A stretch of DNA of 15,919 bases from an uncultured Coriobacteriaceae bacterium (lineage in GTDB: Bacteria; Actinomycetota; Coriobacteriia; Coriobacteriales; Atopobiaceae), in the NCBI GenBank assembly GCA_900551595.1, contig URWR01000021.1, forward strand, positions 1-15,919, read 5' to 3'. A program made the translations under genes and the position numbers. This document shows, one piece after another, positions 1 through 6,539 of the stretch. Within the stretch, counting starts at the first letter, position 1; each line of letters begins with the position of its first letter. The notes under the pieces are model-generated. The model was given only the letters and a program-made list of their open reading frames with translations, did not search any database and was not told the DNA's origin.

Positions 1-729
1 AGCCGTGCATCCGCACAGAGCGTCACAGTTGTGCTGCCGCACTTCGCATATGCTCGCCAAGACCGCAAAGCGGCTTCTCGCGAACCCATTACCGCTCGTC
101 TTGTTGCCAATCTTCTTGAGGCTGCTGGCGTCGACCGCATTATTACGCTCGACCTCCACCAAGGACAAATTCAAGGCTTCTTCGATATTCCAGTAACGCA
201 CCTCACTGCCCTCTATTTGATTGGCGACTATTTCAAGGCTAAAGATTTTGACTGGTCAAACACCGTGGTTGTCTCACCTGACATGGGTCGTGCAAAGCAT
301 GCAAAGAAGCTGGCCGATTATCTTGGGTGTGAGGTTGCCATTGCTCATAAGAGTCGTCCCAAGCACAATGCAGCAGAAGTCATGGGTATCATCGGCGACA
401 TTAAGGGAAAGACCTGTATTGTCAATGACGATATGATCGACACCGCCGGCACGCTTTGCAACTCCGTACGTAAGCTTAAGGAGATGGGCGCCGGCGATAT
501 TTATGTCTCTGCTACCCACGGCATTTTCTCAGAGCCCGCTATTCAACGTTTGCAGGAAGCACCGCTGGTTGAATGTGTCGTAACCGACGGCATTCCTTGT
601 GAAGCAGCCAATAAGCCTGGCTCTAAGATCAAGACCATCTCCATTGCACAAGAAATGGCCGACGCTATCTATGCAGTCTATGCCAATAACTCTGTAAGTG
701 ATCTGTTTGGCGGAAGCGCCGAGCTGTAA
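1..729 (+). CDS. prs: Ribose-phosphate pyrophosphokinase (PRPP synthetase), 5'-truncated by window edge
   Basis: Makes PRPP from ribose 5-phosphate and ATP in the cytosol, feeding purine, pyrimidine, NAD, His and Trp synthesis. The frame is open from the first base, so the start lies outside the window; the GTG at 31 is an internal Val codon, not a start. Visible residues (242) begin in the stretch before the family signature YARQDRK. Further on are the DLHQGQIQGFFDIPV segment, which carries the family's DLHxxQIQGFF motif, and the PRPP-binding loop NDDMIDTAGT, where VDDMIDTAGT is usual (Asn replaces the first Val). Bacterial Prs is about 315-320 residues, so about 75-80 N-terminal residues are missing. 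pth starts 9 nt after the stop, an arrangement seen in many bacteria, so the two are probably co-transcribed. Function is very secure. Confidence 0.96.
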   Translation, partial: SRASAQSVTVVLPHFAYARQDRKAASREPITARLVANLLEAAGVDRIITLDLHQGQIQGFFDIPVTHLTALYLIGDYFKAKDFDWSNTVVVSPDMGRAKHAKKLADYLGCEVAIAHKSRPKHNAAEVMGIIGDIKGKTCIVNDDMIDTAGTLCNSVRKLKEMGAGDIYVSATHGIFSEPAIQRLQEAPLVECVVTDGIPCEAANKPGSKIKTISIAQEMADAIYAVYANNSVSDLFGGSAEL

Positions 730-738
730 AAAGCACGA

Positions 739-1359
739 ATGCCGAGCAGTTCTATGGCTAAAGTAACTGGTCCTGCCCAGGTTCGCCTTGTGTGCGGCCT
801 GGGCAATCCGGGCAATGAGTATGTTCACACCCGCCACAATGCAGGGTTTGCCTGTATAGATGCTCTTGCCGAAAGGGCGCGGGTTCATTATTGGAAAACC
901 GATGCTGGTTGCTTAGTTGCACCTGCTCGCATTGGTTCTCATGAGATACTTCTCGCCAAACCGCAAGGTTATATGAATACAAGTGGCGGCCCTCTTTCCA
1001 AACTCATGCGTGCTCACGGAATTTCTCCTGCAGAAATTCTTGTCATACATGACGAGGTTGATCTTCCCGCTGGAGAGGTGCGCACCAAGTTTGGCGGAGG
1101 CCTCAATGCCCATAATGGGCTTCGCTCGATAGCCAACAAGCTAGGTACTCGCGACTTTTCTCGTGTGCTCTGTGGTATCGGTCGACCGCCGGGAAAGATG
1201 TCGGTTGCCGATTGGGCTCTCCGTCAGCTCAAAGGCACGTTTCTGGATGATTTTGAGCTGATGGTGCAAGATGCAGCATCCGTTGCTGAGCAGTGCATTA
1301 TTTCAAATGCTTTTATTCAGTCCTCATCTAATCACAAGAAAGGCGCGAGAAGTCGCTAG
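739..1359 (+). CDS. pth: Peptidyl-tRNA hydrolase, bacterial Pth (Pth1) family
   Basis: Cleaves the ester bond of peptidyl-tRNAs that fall off the ribosome, recycling tRNA. Family landmarks are all present: GLGNPG with Asn23, TRHNAG with catalytic His33, YMNTSG with Asn80, HDEVDLP with Asp105, and HNGLR with Asn126. The length of 206 residues is normal for the family. ATG 739 lies 9 nt after the prs stop but has no clear Shine-Dalgarno; an in-frame ATG at 754 (Met6) is an equally plausible start, since family members usually begin only a few residues before the GLGNPG strand. The C-terminal tail is Ser/Lys/Arg-rich, as is common. A second, unrelated peptidyl-tRNA hydrolase (Pth2) lies at 13933-14361. 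Confidence 0.95.
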   Translation: MPSSSMAKVTGPAQVRLVCGLGNPGNEYVHTRHNAGFACIDALAERARVHYWKTDAGCLVAPARIGSHEILLAKPQGYMNTSGGPLSKLMRAHGISPAEILVIHDEVDLPAGEVRTKFGGGLNAHNGLRSIANKLGTRDFSRVLCGIGRPPGKMSVADWALRQLKGTFLDDFELMVQDAASVAEQCIISNAFIQSSSNHKKGARSR

Positions 1360-1402
1360 AATAGAACAGTCTATGACCCCGCTCAGTAAAAGCGGTGCCA
1401 CA

Positions 1403-1438
1403 AGGAGGGATTGTCGGAGGCGTCTCTGTACTCCGACA
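1403..1438 (+). promoter_or_regulatory. Leader hairpin with orphan Shine-Dalgarno upstream of nfnA
   Basis: In the 110-nt gap between pth and nfnA, a strong ribosome-binding-like AAGGAGGG (1402-1409) has no ATG or GTG at usable distance. It is followed at once by a perfect 8-bp inverted repeat, TGTCGGAG (1412-1419) and CTCCGACA (1431-1438), with an 11-nt loop. No T-run follows, so it is not an intrinsic terminator. The true nfnA ribosome-binding site (GGAGAGGAG, 1453-1461) lies just downstream. It may be an mRNA stabiliser, processing site or regulatory leader; its function is unknown. Confidence 0.4.
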
Positions 1439-1469
1439 CGACAGGGAGTAGCGGAGAGGAGATCGTTGT

Positions 1470-2312
1470 ATGTACAAGATCCTCGAAAAAACGCAGTTCT
1501 CTGAGAAGGTGTTTAAGTTCCGCATCGAGGCCCCAGAGATGGCCAAGCATGCCCATGCTGGTCAGTTCCTGATGGTCCGTGCAAACGAAACGGGCGAGCG
1601 CGTGCCTTTCACCTTCGCAGATTGGAACGGCGAAGAGGGCTGGGTTGAGTTCATCTTCATGGTAATTGGTAAAACCACCACGATGCTCTCCACCTATGAG
1701 GTGGGCGACTATCTGCAGGATGTAACTGGTCCGCTCGGCCAGCCCACCGAGATGGGCGACGGCACCTGGGCAGTTATCGGCGGTGGCGTTGGTCTTGCTA
1801 TCGCATTTCCTGTTGCACGCCAACTTGCAGCTACCGGCCACGAAGTTCACGCCATTATGGGTGCTCGCACCAAGGACCTGCTGCTGCTGGAAGATCAGTT
1901 CCGCGAGATTTTCCCGGAGGATCACATCCATATCACCACAGACGATGGTTCCTACGGTGAGAAGGGCGTCGTAACTGCGCCGCTCGAGCGTCTGCTTCAG
2001 GACAAGGCTGTAGATCACGTCTTCTGCGTTGGTCCTGTTCCCATGATGAAGTTCGCCGCTCTCACCGCCGAGAAGTACGACACCCCCGTTATTGCATCGC
2101 TCAACCCCATCATGGTTGATGGCACAGGAATGTGCGGCTGCTGCCGTGTCGAGATCGATGGCGAGACCAAGTTCGCTTGTGTAGACGGCCCCGATTTCGA
2201 TGCAACAAAGGTCAACTGGGACGACCTTCGTATGCGTCAGGCAGCCTATCGCACTGAAGAAGGTCAGGCTATGAAGGCTTACGAGGAGGCGACCTGCGCA
2301 TGCCACAGGTAA
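1470..2312 (+). CDS. nfnA: NADH-dependent ferredoxin:NADP+ oxidoreductase small subunit (NfnA/NfnS-like)
   Basis: FAD/[2Fe-2S] subunit of the electron-bifurcating transhydrogenase NfnAB, which couples NADPH oxidation or formation to NADH and reduced ferredoxin. It belongs to the ferredoxin-NADP reductase/PyrK superfamily and is often annotated as sulfide dehydrogenase subunit. The 280 residues show an FAD domain with the flavin motif RVPFTFADW, a nucleotide-binding turn VIGGGVGLA near residue 106, and a C-terminal [2Fe-2S] ligand set Cys222, Cys224, Cys225, Cys237. ATG 1470 follows a good Shine-Dalgarno (1453-1461, spacing 8). The last 13 nt overlap nfnB, so translation is probably coupled. 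PyrK (dihydroorotate dehydrogenase electron transfer subunit) is the main alternative, but the nfnB partner argues for Nfn. Confidence 0.88.
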   Translation: MYKILEKTQFSEKVFKFRIEAPEMAKHAHAGQFLMVRANETGERVPFTFADWNGEEGWVEFIFMVIGKTTTMLSTYEVGDYLQDVTGPLGQPTEMGDGTWAVIGGGVGLAIAFPVARQLAATGHEVHAIMGARTKDLLLLEDQFREIFPEDHIHITTDDGSYGEKGVVTAPLERLLQDKAVDHVFCVGPVPMMKFAALTAEKYDTPVIASLNPIMVDGTGMCGCCRVEIDGETKFACVDGPDFDATKVNWDDLRMRQAAYRTEEGQAMKAYEEATCACHR

Positions 2313-3268
2313 ACGGTAAGTACGTTCCCAACGCAAAGGCACCCCGCACGCCCGACAACGAAGAGCCGGCCGCTGAGCGCGCATGCGATTTCCGTCCGGT
2401 TGATAAGGGCTTCACTAAGGAGATGGCACTTGCTGAGGCCAATCGCTGCCTCGACTGCAAGAAGCCGCTCTGCGTAACGGGCTGCCCCGTAAACATTAAG
2501 ATTCCTCAGTTCATTGAGGCCATTCGCGCTGAAGAGTTCGGTCGTGCACTGGATATTATCCGCGAGGATTCCATGCTGCCTGCTATTTGTGGCCGCGTTT
2601 GCCCACAGGAGAACCAGTGCGAAGGCAAGTGCATTTTGGGCAAGAAGGGCGATCCTATTGCCATTGGTCAGCTGGAGCGCTTCGTAGGCGACCAGCCTGA
2701 GCTTGGTTCGAAGCCTAAGGTTGCCCCGAGCAACGGCAAGAAGGTTGCCGTTATTGGCTCTGGCCCCTCTGGCATTACCTGCGCAGGCGAGCTTGCACGC
2801 AATGGCTTTGAGGTCACTGTCTTTGAGGCATTTTTCACCGGCGGCGGCGTTCTTGTCTACGGCATTCCTGAGTTCCGTCTGCCCAAGGCAGTTGTTAAGC
2901 GCGAGATCGATGGTCTTGAGGATCTCGGCGTTCACTTTGAGTACAACTCAGTCGCAGGCCGTATTACCAATGCTCAGGAGCTGTTCGACAAGGGCTTTGA
3001 CGCCATCTACATTGCTACAGGCGCTGGTCTTCCTAAGTTCTTGAATGTTCCCGGCGAGAACCTGCCAAACGTCTTCTTTGCAAACGAGTACCTCACACGC
3101 GTTAACCTGATGAAGGCAAACCAGTTCCCCGAGTACGACACGCCCACCAAGCATGGACAGCGTGTTGTTGTCTTTGGCGGCGGCAATGTTGCTATGGACG
3201 CCGTGCGTACCGCCAAGCGTCTGGGCGCAGAGCACGCAGCCCTTGTCTCCCGCCGTCCGGAGGCCTAA
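2300..3268 (+). CDS. nfnB: NfnB/GltD-like large subunit, N-terminal part, ended by in-frame TAA
   Basis: N-terminal 322 residues of the NfnAB large subunit (glutamate synthase small-subunit-like oxidoreductase), which binds FAD, NADP(H) and two [4Fe-4S] clusters. Eight cysteines supply the clusters: 50, 53, 58, 62 and 97, 101, 107, 111. An FAD Rossmann motif, VIGSGPSG, begins near residue 151 and an NADPH motif, VFGGGNVAMD, near residue 290. The reading frame stops after SRRPEA, where relatives read on with a charged residue followed by MPAR. The downstream open frame is in the same phase and supplies exactly the missing C-terminus, so one codon (probably GAA) has become TAA. ATG 2300 overlaps the nfnA end and has GAGGAGG at 2283-2289. 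Alone, this product lacks the rest of the NADPH domain and the end of the FAD domain. Confidence 0.9.
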   Translation: MPQVNGKYVPNAKAPRTPDNEEPAAERACDFRPVDKGFTKEMALAEANRCLDCKKPLCVTGCPVNIKIPQFIEAIRAEEFGRALDIIREDSMLPAICGRVCPQENQCEGKCILGKKGDPIAIGQLERFVGDQPELGSKPKVAPSNGKKVAVIGSGPSGITCAGELARNGFEVTVFEAFFTGGGVLVYGIPEFRLPKAVVKREIDGLEDLGVHFEYNSVAGRITNAQELFDKGFDAIYIATGAGLPKFLNVPGENLPNVFFANEYLTRVNLMKANQFPEYDTPTKHGQRVVVFGGGNVAMDAVRTAKRLGAEHAALVSRRPEA

Positions 3269-3703
3269 ATGCCCGCTCGTCGTGCCGAGCTGCATCACGC
3301 CAAGGCCGAAGGCGTTGAGGTTCGCGAGCTCGTTGCACCGCTTGAGTTCCTTGCTGGCGAAGATGGCAACGTCTGCGCTGTCCGCGTTCAGAAGATGGAG
3401 CTCGGTGAGCCCGATGCTTCTGGCCGTCGTCGTCCTGTTCCTATCGAGGGTGCTATCGAGGAAATTCCTTGTGACGTAGCTATTTCTGCTATTGGCACCA
3501 ACGCCAACCCTCTGGCTGGCATGATCAGCGATGTCAAGCTCAACAAGTGGGGCTACATTGAGGCTGACGAGAACGGCCGCACTTCTGACCCGCGCATTTG
3601 GGCCGGTGGCGACATTGTAACGGGCGCCGCTACTGTTATTCTGGCCATGGGTGCCGGTAAGACAGCTGCTGCTTCCATTACTGAAGCGCTCACACAAGCA
3701 TAG
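3269..3703 (+). CDS. nfnB: NfnB/GltD-like large subunit, C-terminal part
   Basis: C-terminal 144 residues of the same large subunit, in the same reading frame as the upstream part. It begins MPAR, the conserved family segment after the NADPH-binding fold, continues with HHAKAEGVEV, and ends with the FAD-contacting region RIWAGGDIVTGAATVILAMG. Combined length with the upstream part plus the stop codon is 467 codons, matching an intact family member. The ATG is directly adjacent to the TAA (TAAATG), and GGAGG at 3259-3263 sits 5 nt before it, so separate translation by reinitiation is possible. It could be one half of a working two-piece enzyme, the remnant of a recent nonsense mutation, or a sequencing error. 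It is closed by a strong terminator 25 nt downstream. Confidence 0.87.
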   Translation: MPARRAELHHAKAEGVEVRELVAPLEFLAGEDGNVCAVRVQKMELGEPDASGRRRPVPIEGAIEEIPCDVAISAIGTNANPLAGMISDVKLNKWGYIEADENGRTSDPRIWAGGDIVTGAATVILAMGAGKTAAASITEALTQA

Positions 3704-3727
3704 AGTCTTGTGGTGCATTAAAACACC

Positions 3728-3762
3728 AAGCCCGGGCTGCCTGCGTGCTCCCGGGCTTTTTT
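3728..3762 (+). terminator. Rho-independent terminator after nfnB
   Basis: Perfect 9-bp stem AAGCCCGGG (3728-3736) and CCCGGGCTT (3750-3758) with a 13-nt loop, running into six T (3757-3762). It ends the prs-pth-nfn side and separates it from xpt, whose start codon is 34 nt further on. The xpt promoter must therefore lie in or over this short stretch, or xpt is reached by readthrough. Confidence 0.9.
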
Positions 3763-3795
3763 GAACTACAAGATCTTTACGTGGCAAGGAGTGTC

Positions 3796-4392
3796 ATGCG
3801 CGAGCTTGAAGAACGAATGAGACATGATGGGGCGGTTCGTCCCGGCAATGTTCTTAAAGTCGATTCATTTCTCAATCATGGCTGCGATATGCAGCTTTAC
3901 CAGCACATGGCCGATGAATGGGCACGTCGGCTTGCAGGAGAAAAGGTTGATAAAGTCCTCACCATCGAGACTTCAGGCATTGGCCTTGCCTGCGTAACAG
4001 CCCTTGCTCTGGGGTGTCCCACCGTTGTTTTTGCCCGCAAGAAGGAGTCACAGAACCTCCAGGGGTCGCAGTGGCGCACCTCTGTTCACTCCTATACTCA
4101 CAACCGTGATTACACCGTTGTCGTAGAGAAGAAACTCCTCAACCCCAATGAACGTATTGTTATTGTTGACGATTTTCTTGCCAACGGATCGGCCGCAGAA
4201 GGACTTCTCGATTTGTGTAAACAGGCTCATGCCGAAGTGGTGGCCATGTGTTTTGCTATTGAAAAATCCTTCCAACCGGGCAGAAATATCTTATGCGAAC
4301 AGGGCATTCGTGTGGAATCACTCGCACGTATTAGCTCAATGGATGCTACAACAGGTGAAATTACATTTATCTCTGATGAGAGCGAGGCATAG
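3796..4392 (+). CDS. xpt: Xanthine phosphoribosyltransferase
   Basis: Salvages xanthine with PRPP to make XMP and PPi. The 198-residue protein closely follows the Xpt family: LKVDSFLNH near residue 20, ETSGI near 58, the PRPP-binding loop IVIVDDFLANG (121-131), and the EKSFQPGR and RVESLARI segments near the C-terminus. The start is ATG 3796, chosen because AAGGAG at 3786-3791 lies 4 nt upstream and because the family begins about 20 residues before LKVDSF; the frame is open further upstream into the terminator loop, but that part has no family similarity. The stop TAG abuts the ATG of the DUF89 gene, so the two are translationally coupled. I see no purine-riboswitch-like core between terminator and start. 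Confidence 0.94.
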   Translation: MRELEERMRHDGAVRPGNVLKVDSFLNHGCDMQLYQHMADEWARRLAGEKVDKVLTIETSGIGLACVTALALGCPTVVFARKKESQNLQGSQWRTSVHSYTHNRDYTVVVEKKLLNPNERIVIVDDFLANGSAAEGLLDLCKQAHAEVVAMCFAIEKSFQPGRNILCEQGIRVESLARISSMDATTGEITFISDESEA

Positions 4393-5301
4393 ATGGCAGA
4401 AGCCACTACAACGTCCAGCACCATCCCTCAGTCACCCGATTGCCGTGGATGCTACGAGAAGCAAGTTCGCCGTATTGCAACCTTTTGCAATTTGAGTGAC
4501 TACGTGCTGTCCCAAATGCTTGATATTAAGGACAGTCTTCTTGAAGAGATTGGCGGCGAGCGTGTAAAACCCACACATATGGGCACCTTGTTGGAGCGCA
4601 TCATGCCGCTTGTTGGCACGAATGATCCCTATCACGATATAAAAATCCAGTACAACCAGCTCCTGCTGGACCGCGAGCCAGAATGCTTGGAGCAAATTGC
4701 TGCTGCCGATAATCCTTTCCAGCTTGCCTTGCGCTATGCAGCAGCAGGTAATCTCATTGATTTTGGTTCCAAAAACACCTTTACCCAAGACGATGTAACC
4801 GCTCTGCTTGACCGCGTGCCTGATATCACCTTTGCTCTTGATGATTCAGCAGAGCTTCTCGAGCAGATCCGTTCAGCACAGAACATCATGTATTTAGGTG
4901 ATAACTGCGGCGAGATTGTTCTGGACAAAATCCTTATCGAGCAAATCTTGCAGGAAAACCCGAATGTACAGGTTACCTTTGGCGTTCGCGGTGGCCCCAT
5001 TATTAACGATGTTACGGTAGAAGACGCTCAGCAAGTTGGCATGGATCGTGTTGCTCGCGTTCTACCGAGCGGCGTAGCCATTCCGACCACCATTGTTGAA
5101 GACAGTACTGAAGAGTTCCAGCGCACCTTCTACAATGCTGACGTTGTTATCAGTAAGGGCATGGGTAACTTTGAGACGCTTGGCGACGGCTGTGGTCGCG
5201 GCAATGTGTTCTTCCTTCTTATGACAAAGTGCGACCTCGTAGCCGATATTATTGGCGCACCACTTATGACGCTCGTTTGCAAGCAAAACGAAGCTGCATA
5301 A
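4393..5301 (+). CDS. DUF89/ARMT1-like metal-dependent phosphatase
   Basis: Member of the DUF89 (ARMT1-like) family. Characterised members are metal-dependent phosphatases acting on sugar phosphates and are proposed to remove damaged or excess phosphometabolites. In 302 residues it shows the prokaryotic-type N-terminal CxxC (Cys17, Cys20), GNLIDFG near 119, the metal-site segment GDNCGEIVLD (169-178, with Asp170, Asn171 and Glu174), RGGPIINDVT (199-208) and KGMGNFETL (255-263). The ATG directly follows the xpt TAG (TAGATG), so it is probably expressed with xpt. The first dozen residues are Thr/Ser-rich and outside the family core. Its substrate is unknown; linkage to Xpt suggests a phosphoribosyl or nucleotide-derived substrate, which is inference. 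Confidence 0.88.
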   Translation: MAEATTTSSTIPQSPDCRGCYEKQVRRIATFCNLSDYVLSQMLDIKDSLLEEIGGERVKPTHMGTLLERIMPLVGTNDPYHDIKIQYNQLLLDREPECLEQIAAADNPFQLALRYAAAGNLIDFGSKNTFTQDDVTALLDRVPDITFALDDSAELLEQIRSAQNIMYLGDNCGEIVLDKILIEQILQENPNVQVTFGVRGGPIINDVTVEDAQQVGMDRVARVLPSGVAIPTTIVEDSTEEFQRTFYNADVVISKGMGNFETLGDGCGRGNVFFLLMTKCDLVADIIGAPLMTLVCKQNEAA

Positions 5302-5328
5302 AGCTTTACCAGAGTAGCAAGCTATACA

Positions 5329-5367
5329 AAATGCGCAGCCCTGACACTTGTCACGAGCTGCGCATTT
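5329..5367. terminator. Bidirectional terminator between convergent genes
   Basis: Perfect 11-bp stem AAATGCGCAGC (5329-5339) and GCTGCGCATTT (5357-5367) with a 17-nt loop that can itself form a 4-bp stem. It lies between the convergent DUF89 gene and the zinc-ribbon gene. The stem ends in T-runs on both strands, short on each, with a further T6 at 5382-5387 on the plus strand. Confidence 0.75.
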
Positions 5368-5393
5368 GAGTCTTCCTGGAATTTTTTATCCCG

Positions 5394-5945
5394 CTATTTC
5401 TTTGTGACCTCTATCTCAATGCCACTTTGATCGATGACAAGTGCATCGCCATCGCGTTCAAATTCCGTCCAGTCATCTTTATCCTCAGTAGCAACTTCTA
5501 TACCATCATCAGTAGCACGCCACTGGAGGTTATCCATTGTTTGAGACTGACCCGCAAAGCTCATCTCCATTTCTGCAGACTTATCCTCATTGAGCTGAAG
5601 GGTGCAGTCAACAGAAATGCCCTGATATGTAGCGGTGCCCTCCCAGGTTCCAACATAGCTATCCTTACCACCGCCAAAGCAGCTTGTGAAGAACAGGACG
5701 AGCGCAATAACAATAGCTACTGCTGCCACGCCAAGACCGATGAACAGGCCTTTGTTGCTTTTCTTTGGCTGTATAGGAGACGGAGTATAGTTAACCCCTT
5801 GGGGCTGAGGAACTCCTTGTCCATTATTAAATTGATTGGGAGCTCCGGGCGTTGGAGCACCTGCATTGTCTCCAAGTGCAGCACCGCACTTGGGGCAAAA
5901 CTTTGTACCATCTGCAAGCTGTGAACCGCATTTTGGACAGAACAT
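5394..5945 (-). CDS. Zinc-ribbon, single-pass membrane protein with extracytoplasmic domain
   Basis: The 183-residue protein starts with a double CPxCG zinc ribbon (Cys3, Cys6, Cys17, Cys20), followed by a Pro/Gly/Asn/Gln-rich linker (about 30-60). A Lys pair at 61-62 then leads into one hydrophobic segment (about 66-89), and the C-terminal domain of about 90 residues opens with a GTWEG motif and ends in alternating short beta-like strands. Positive residues before the helix predict cytoplasmic ribbon and external C-terminus. Similar zinc_ribbon-TM proteins are common in Actinobacteria and Firmicutes without known function. Cys89 after the helix resembles a lipobox only weakly. ATG 5945 has a strong Shine-Dalgarno (AGGGAGG, 5950-5956). 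It lies alone behind a palindromic promoter region. No specific function can be given. Confidence 0.82.
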   Translation of the reverse strand: MFCPKCGSQLADGTKFCPKCGAALGDNAGAPTPGAPNQFNNGQGVPQPQGVNYTPSPIQPKKSNKGLFIGLGVAAVAIVIALVLFFTSCFGGGKDSYVGTWEGTATYQGISVDCTLQLNEDKSAEMEMSFAGQSQTMDNLQWRATDDGIEVATEDKDDWTEFERDGDALVIDQSGIEIEVTKK

Positions 5946-5965
5946 GAATCCTCCCTTATACCAGG

Positions 5966-6003
5966 ACGAATTAATGTAATTCGTAGCCGTTGGACTTATA
6001 TCA
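5966..6003 (-). promoter_or_regulatory. Candidate extended -10 promoter with palindromic operator
   Basis: Reading toward the zinc-ribbon gene, TGATATAAG (6003-5995) fits an extended -10 element (TGn then TATAAG). About 11 nt downstream is a perfect 8-bp inverted repeat, ACGAATTA (5966-5973), 3-nt centre, TAATTCGT (5977-5984). It would cover about +5 to +23 of the transcript and sits 20 nt before the start codon. This is a plausible repressor site or 5'-UTR hairpin; no -35 match is convincing. Confidence 0.5.
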
Positions 6004-6092
6004 CCCCTCTAGGATACCTATTTGGCGTTTGTTTGTTGATTACAGTTCGTTAAAGAGCTGTTTGGAATTACGGGCTTTTCGATAAAAGGCTT

Positions 6093-6107
6093 CCGTTGGC
6101 TCAACGG
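6093..6107 (-). other. Small hairpin downstream of the yjbR-like gene
   Basis: CCGTTG (6093-6098) and CAACGG (6102-6107) form a perfect 6-bp stem with a 3-nt loop, about 50 nt past the yjbR stop on the minus strand. On that strand CCTTTTATCG follows a few bases later, so it may be a weak terminator. The rest of the 5946-6155 gap, apart from the palindromic promoter nearer the zinc-ribbon gene, shows no other feature. Confidence 0.35.
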
Positions 6108-6155
6108 TGAAAATCATTTACAACATAGCTAGCTATAACATCTATTCCTGATACT

Positions 6156-6536
6156 TTAGGAACAAATCTCGCTCTGAATACGTTTAGGGAGTTTCGCAAA
6201 TACAAGTTCGTAGCTCTGATCACAGAGATTAAAGATAAGGTTCTCAGGAAGACCAGCATCTATATCAACTGAAATCCAAGTACGGCCATCTGAATAGTAT
6301 CCTGGCAAAACAGCTTCTGGATATTCAGCCCGTAGCTCTAAAATACGATCAGGATCACACTTAAGTGAAAGTAAGTAACGTCCAGCATAAGGCGCTTTAG
6401 CATCCACCTTGGCAATAAACTCACAAGCAAACTGCTTACCACCGACCCAGTAAATCATCCAGCCCCACTTTTCATGGAAAGCCTTGCTTACGCCTGCACG
6501 GGAGAGCAGCCTTGCATCTATATCAGAGAAGTCCAT
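6156..6536 (-). CDS. MmcQ/YjbR family protein
   Basis: The 126-residue protein matches the YjbR (MmcQ) family, small proteins with a CyaY-like fold, sometimes called DNA-binding; the cellular role is not established. Family features seen are FACEF after a GGKQ turn, LSLKCDPDRILELRAEYP in mid-protein, PGYYSDGRTWISV, and the C-terminal SYELVFAKLPKRI. It starts at ATG 6536, 3 nt after the stop of the XRE-zinc-ribbon gene, so the two are an operon, with only a weak ribosome-binding site (GAGAG). Its regulator-like partner suggests shared regulation, but nothing in the sequence reveals the target. Confidence 0.85.
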   Translation of the reverse strand: MDFSDIDARLLSRAGVSKAFHEKWGWMIYWVGGKQFACEFIAKVDAKAPYAGRYLLSLKCDPDRILELRAEYPEAVLPGYYSDGRTWISVDIDAGLPENLIFNLCDQSYELVFAKLPKRIQSEICS

Positions 6537-6539
6537 GAG

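Noticed and set aside
1373..1504. Possible small gene of 43 codons from ATG 1373, overlapping the start of nfnA
   Set aside because: There is no ribosome-binding site before ATG 1373, the product is Arg-rich and low in information, and it runs through the hairpin and into nfnA. A leader peptide beginning near 1410 was also considered, but it would need an ATT or a badly spaced TTG start.
1383..2384. Long minus-strand open frame of 333 codons opposite nfnA
   Set aside because: It is antisense to a well-recognised gene, has no familiar motif and no ribosome-binding site, and is explained by codon bias of nfnA. The long minus-strand frames opposite nfnB (2279-2935, 2948-3787) and opposite ppaC (12897-13718) are rejected for the same reason.
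3704..3795. Purine riboswitch upstream of xpt
   Set aside because: Such riboswitches are common before xpt, but no conserved purine-aptamer core is visible, and the only hairpin is a plain terminator that fits the end of nfnB.
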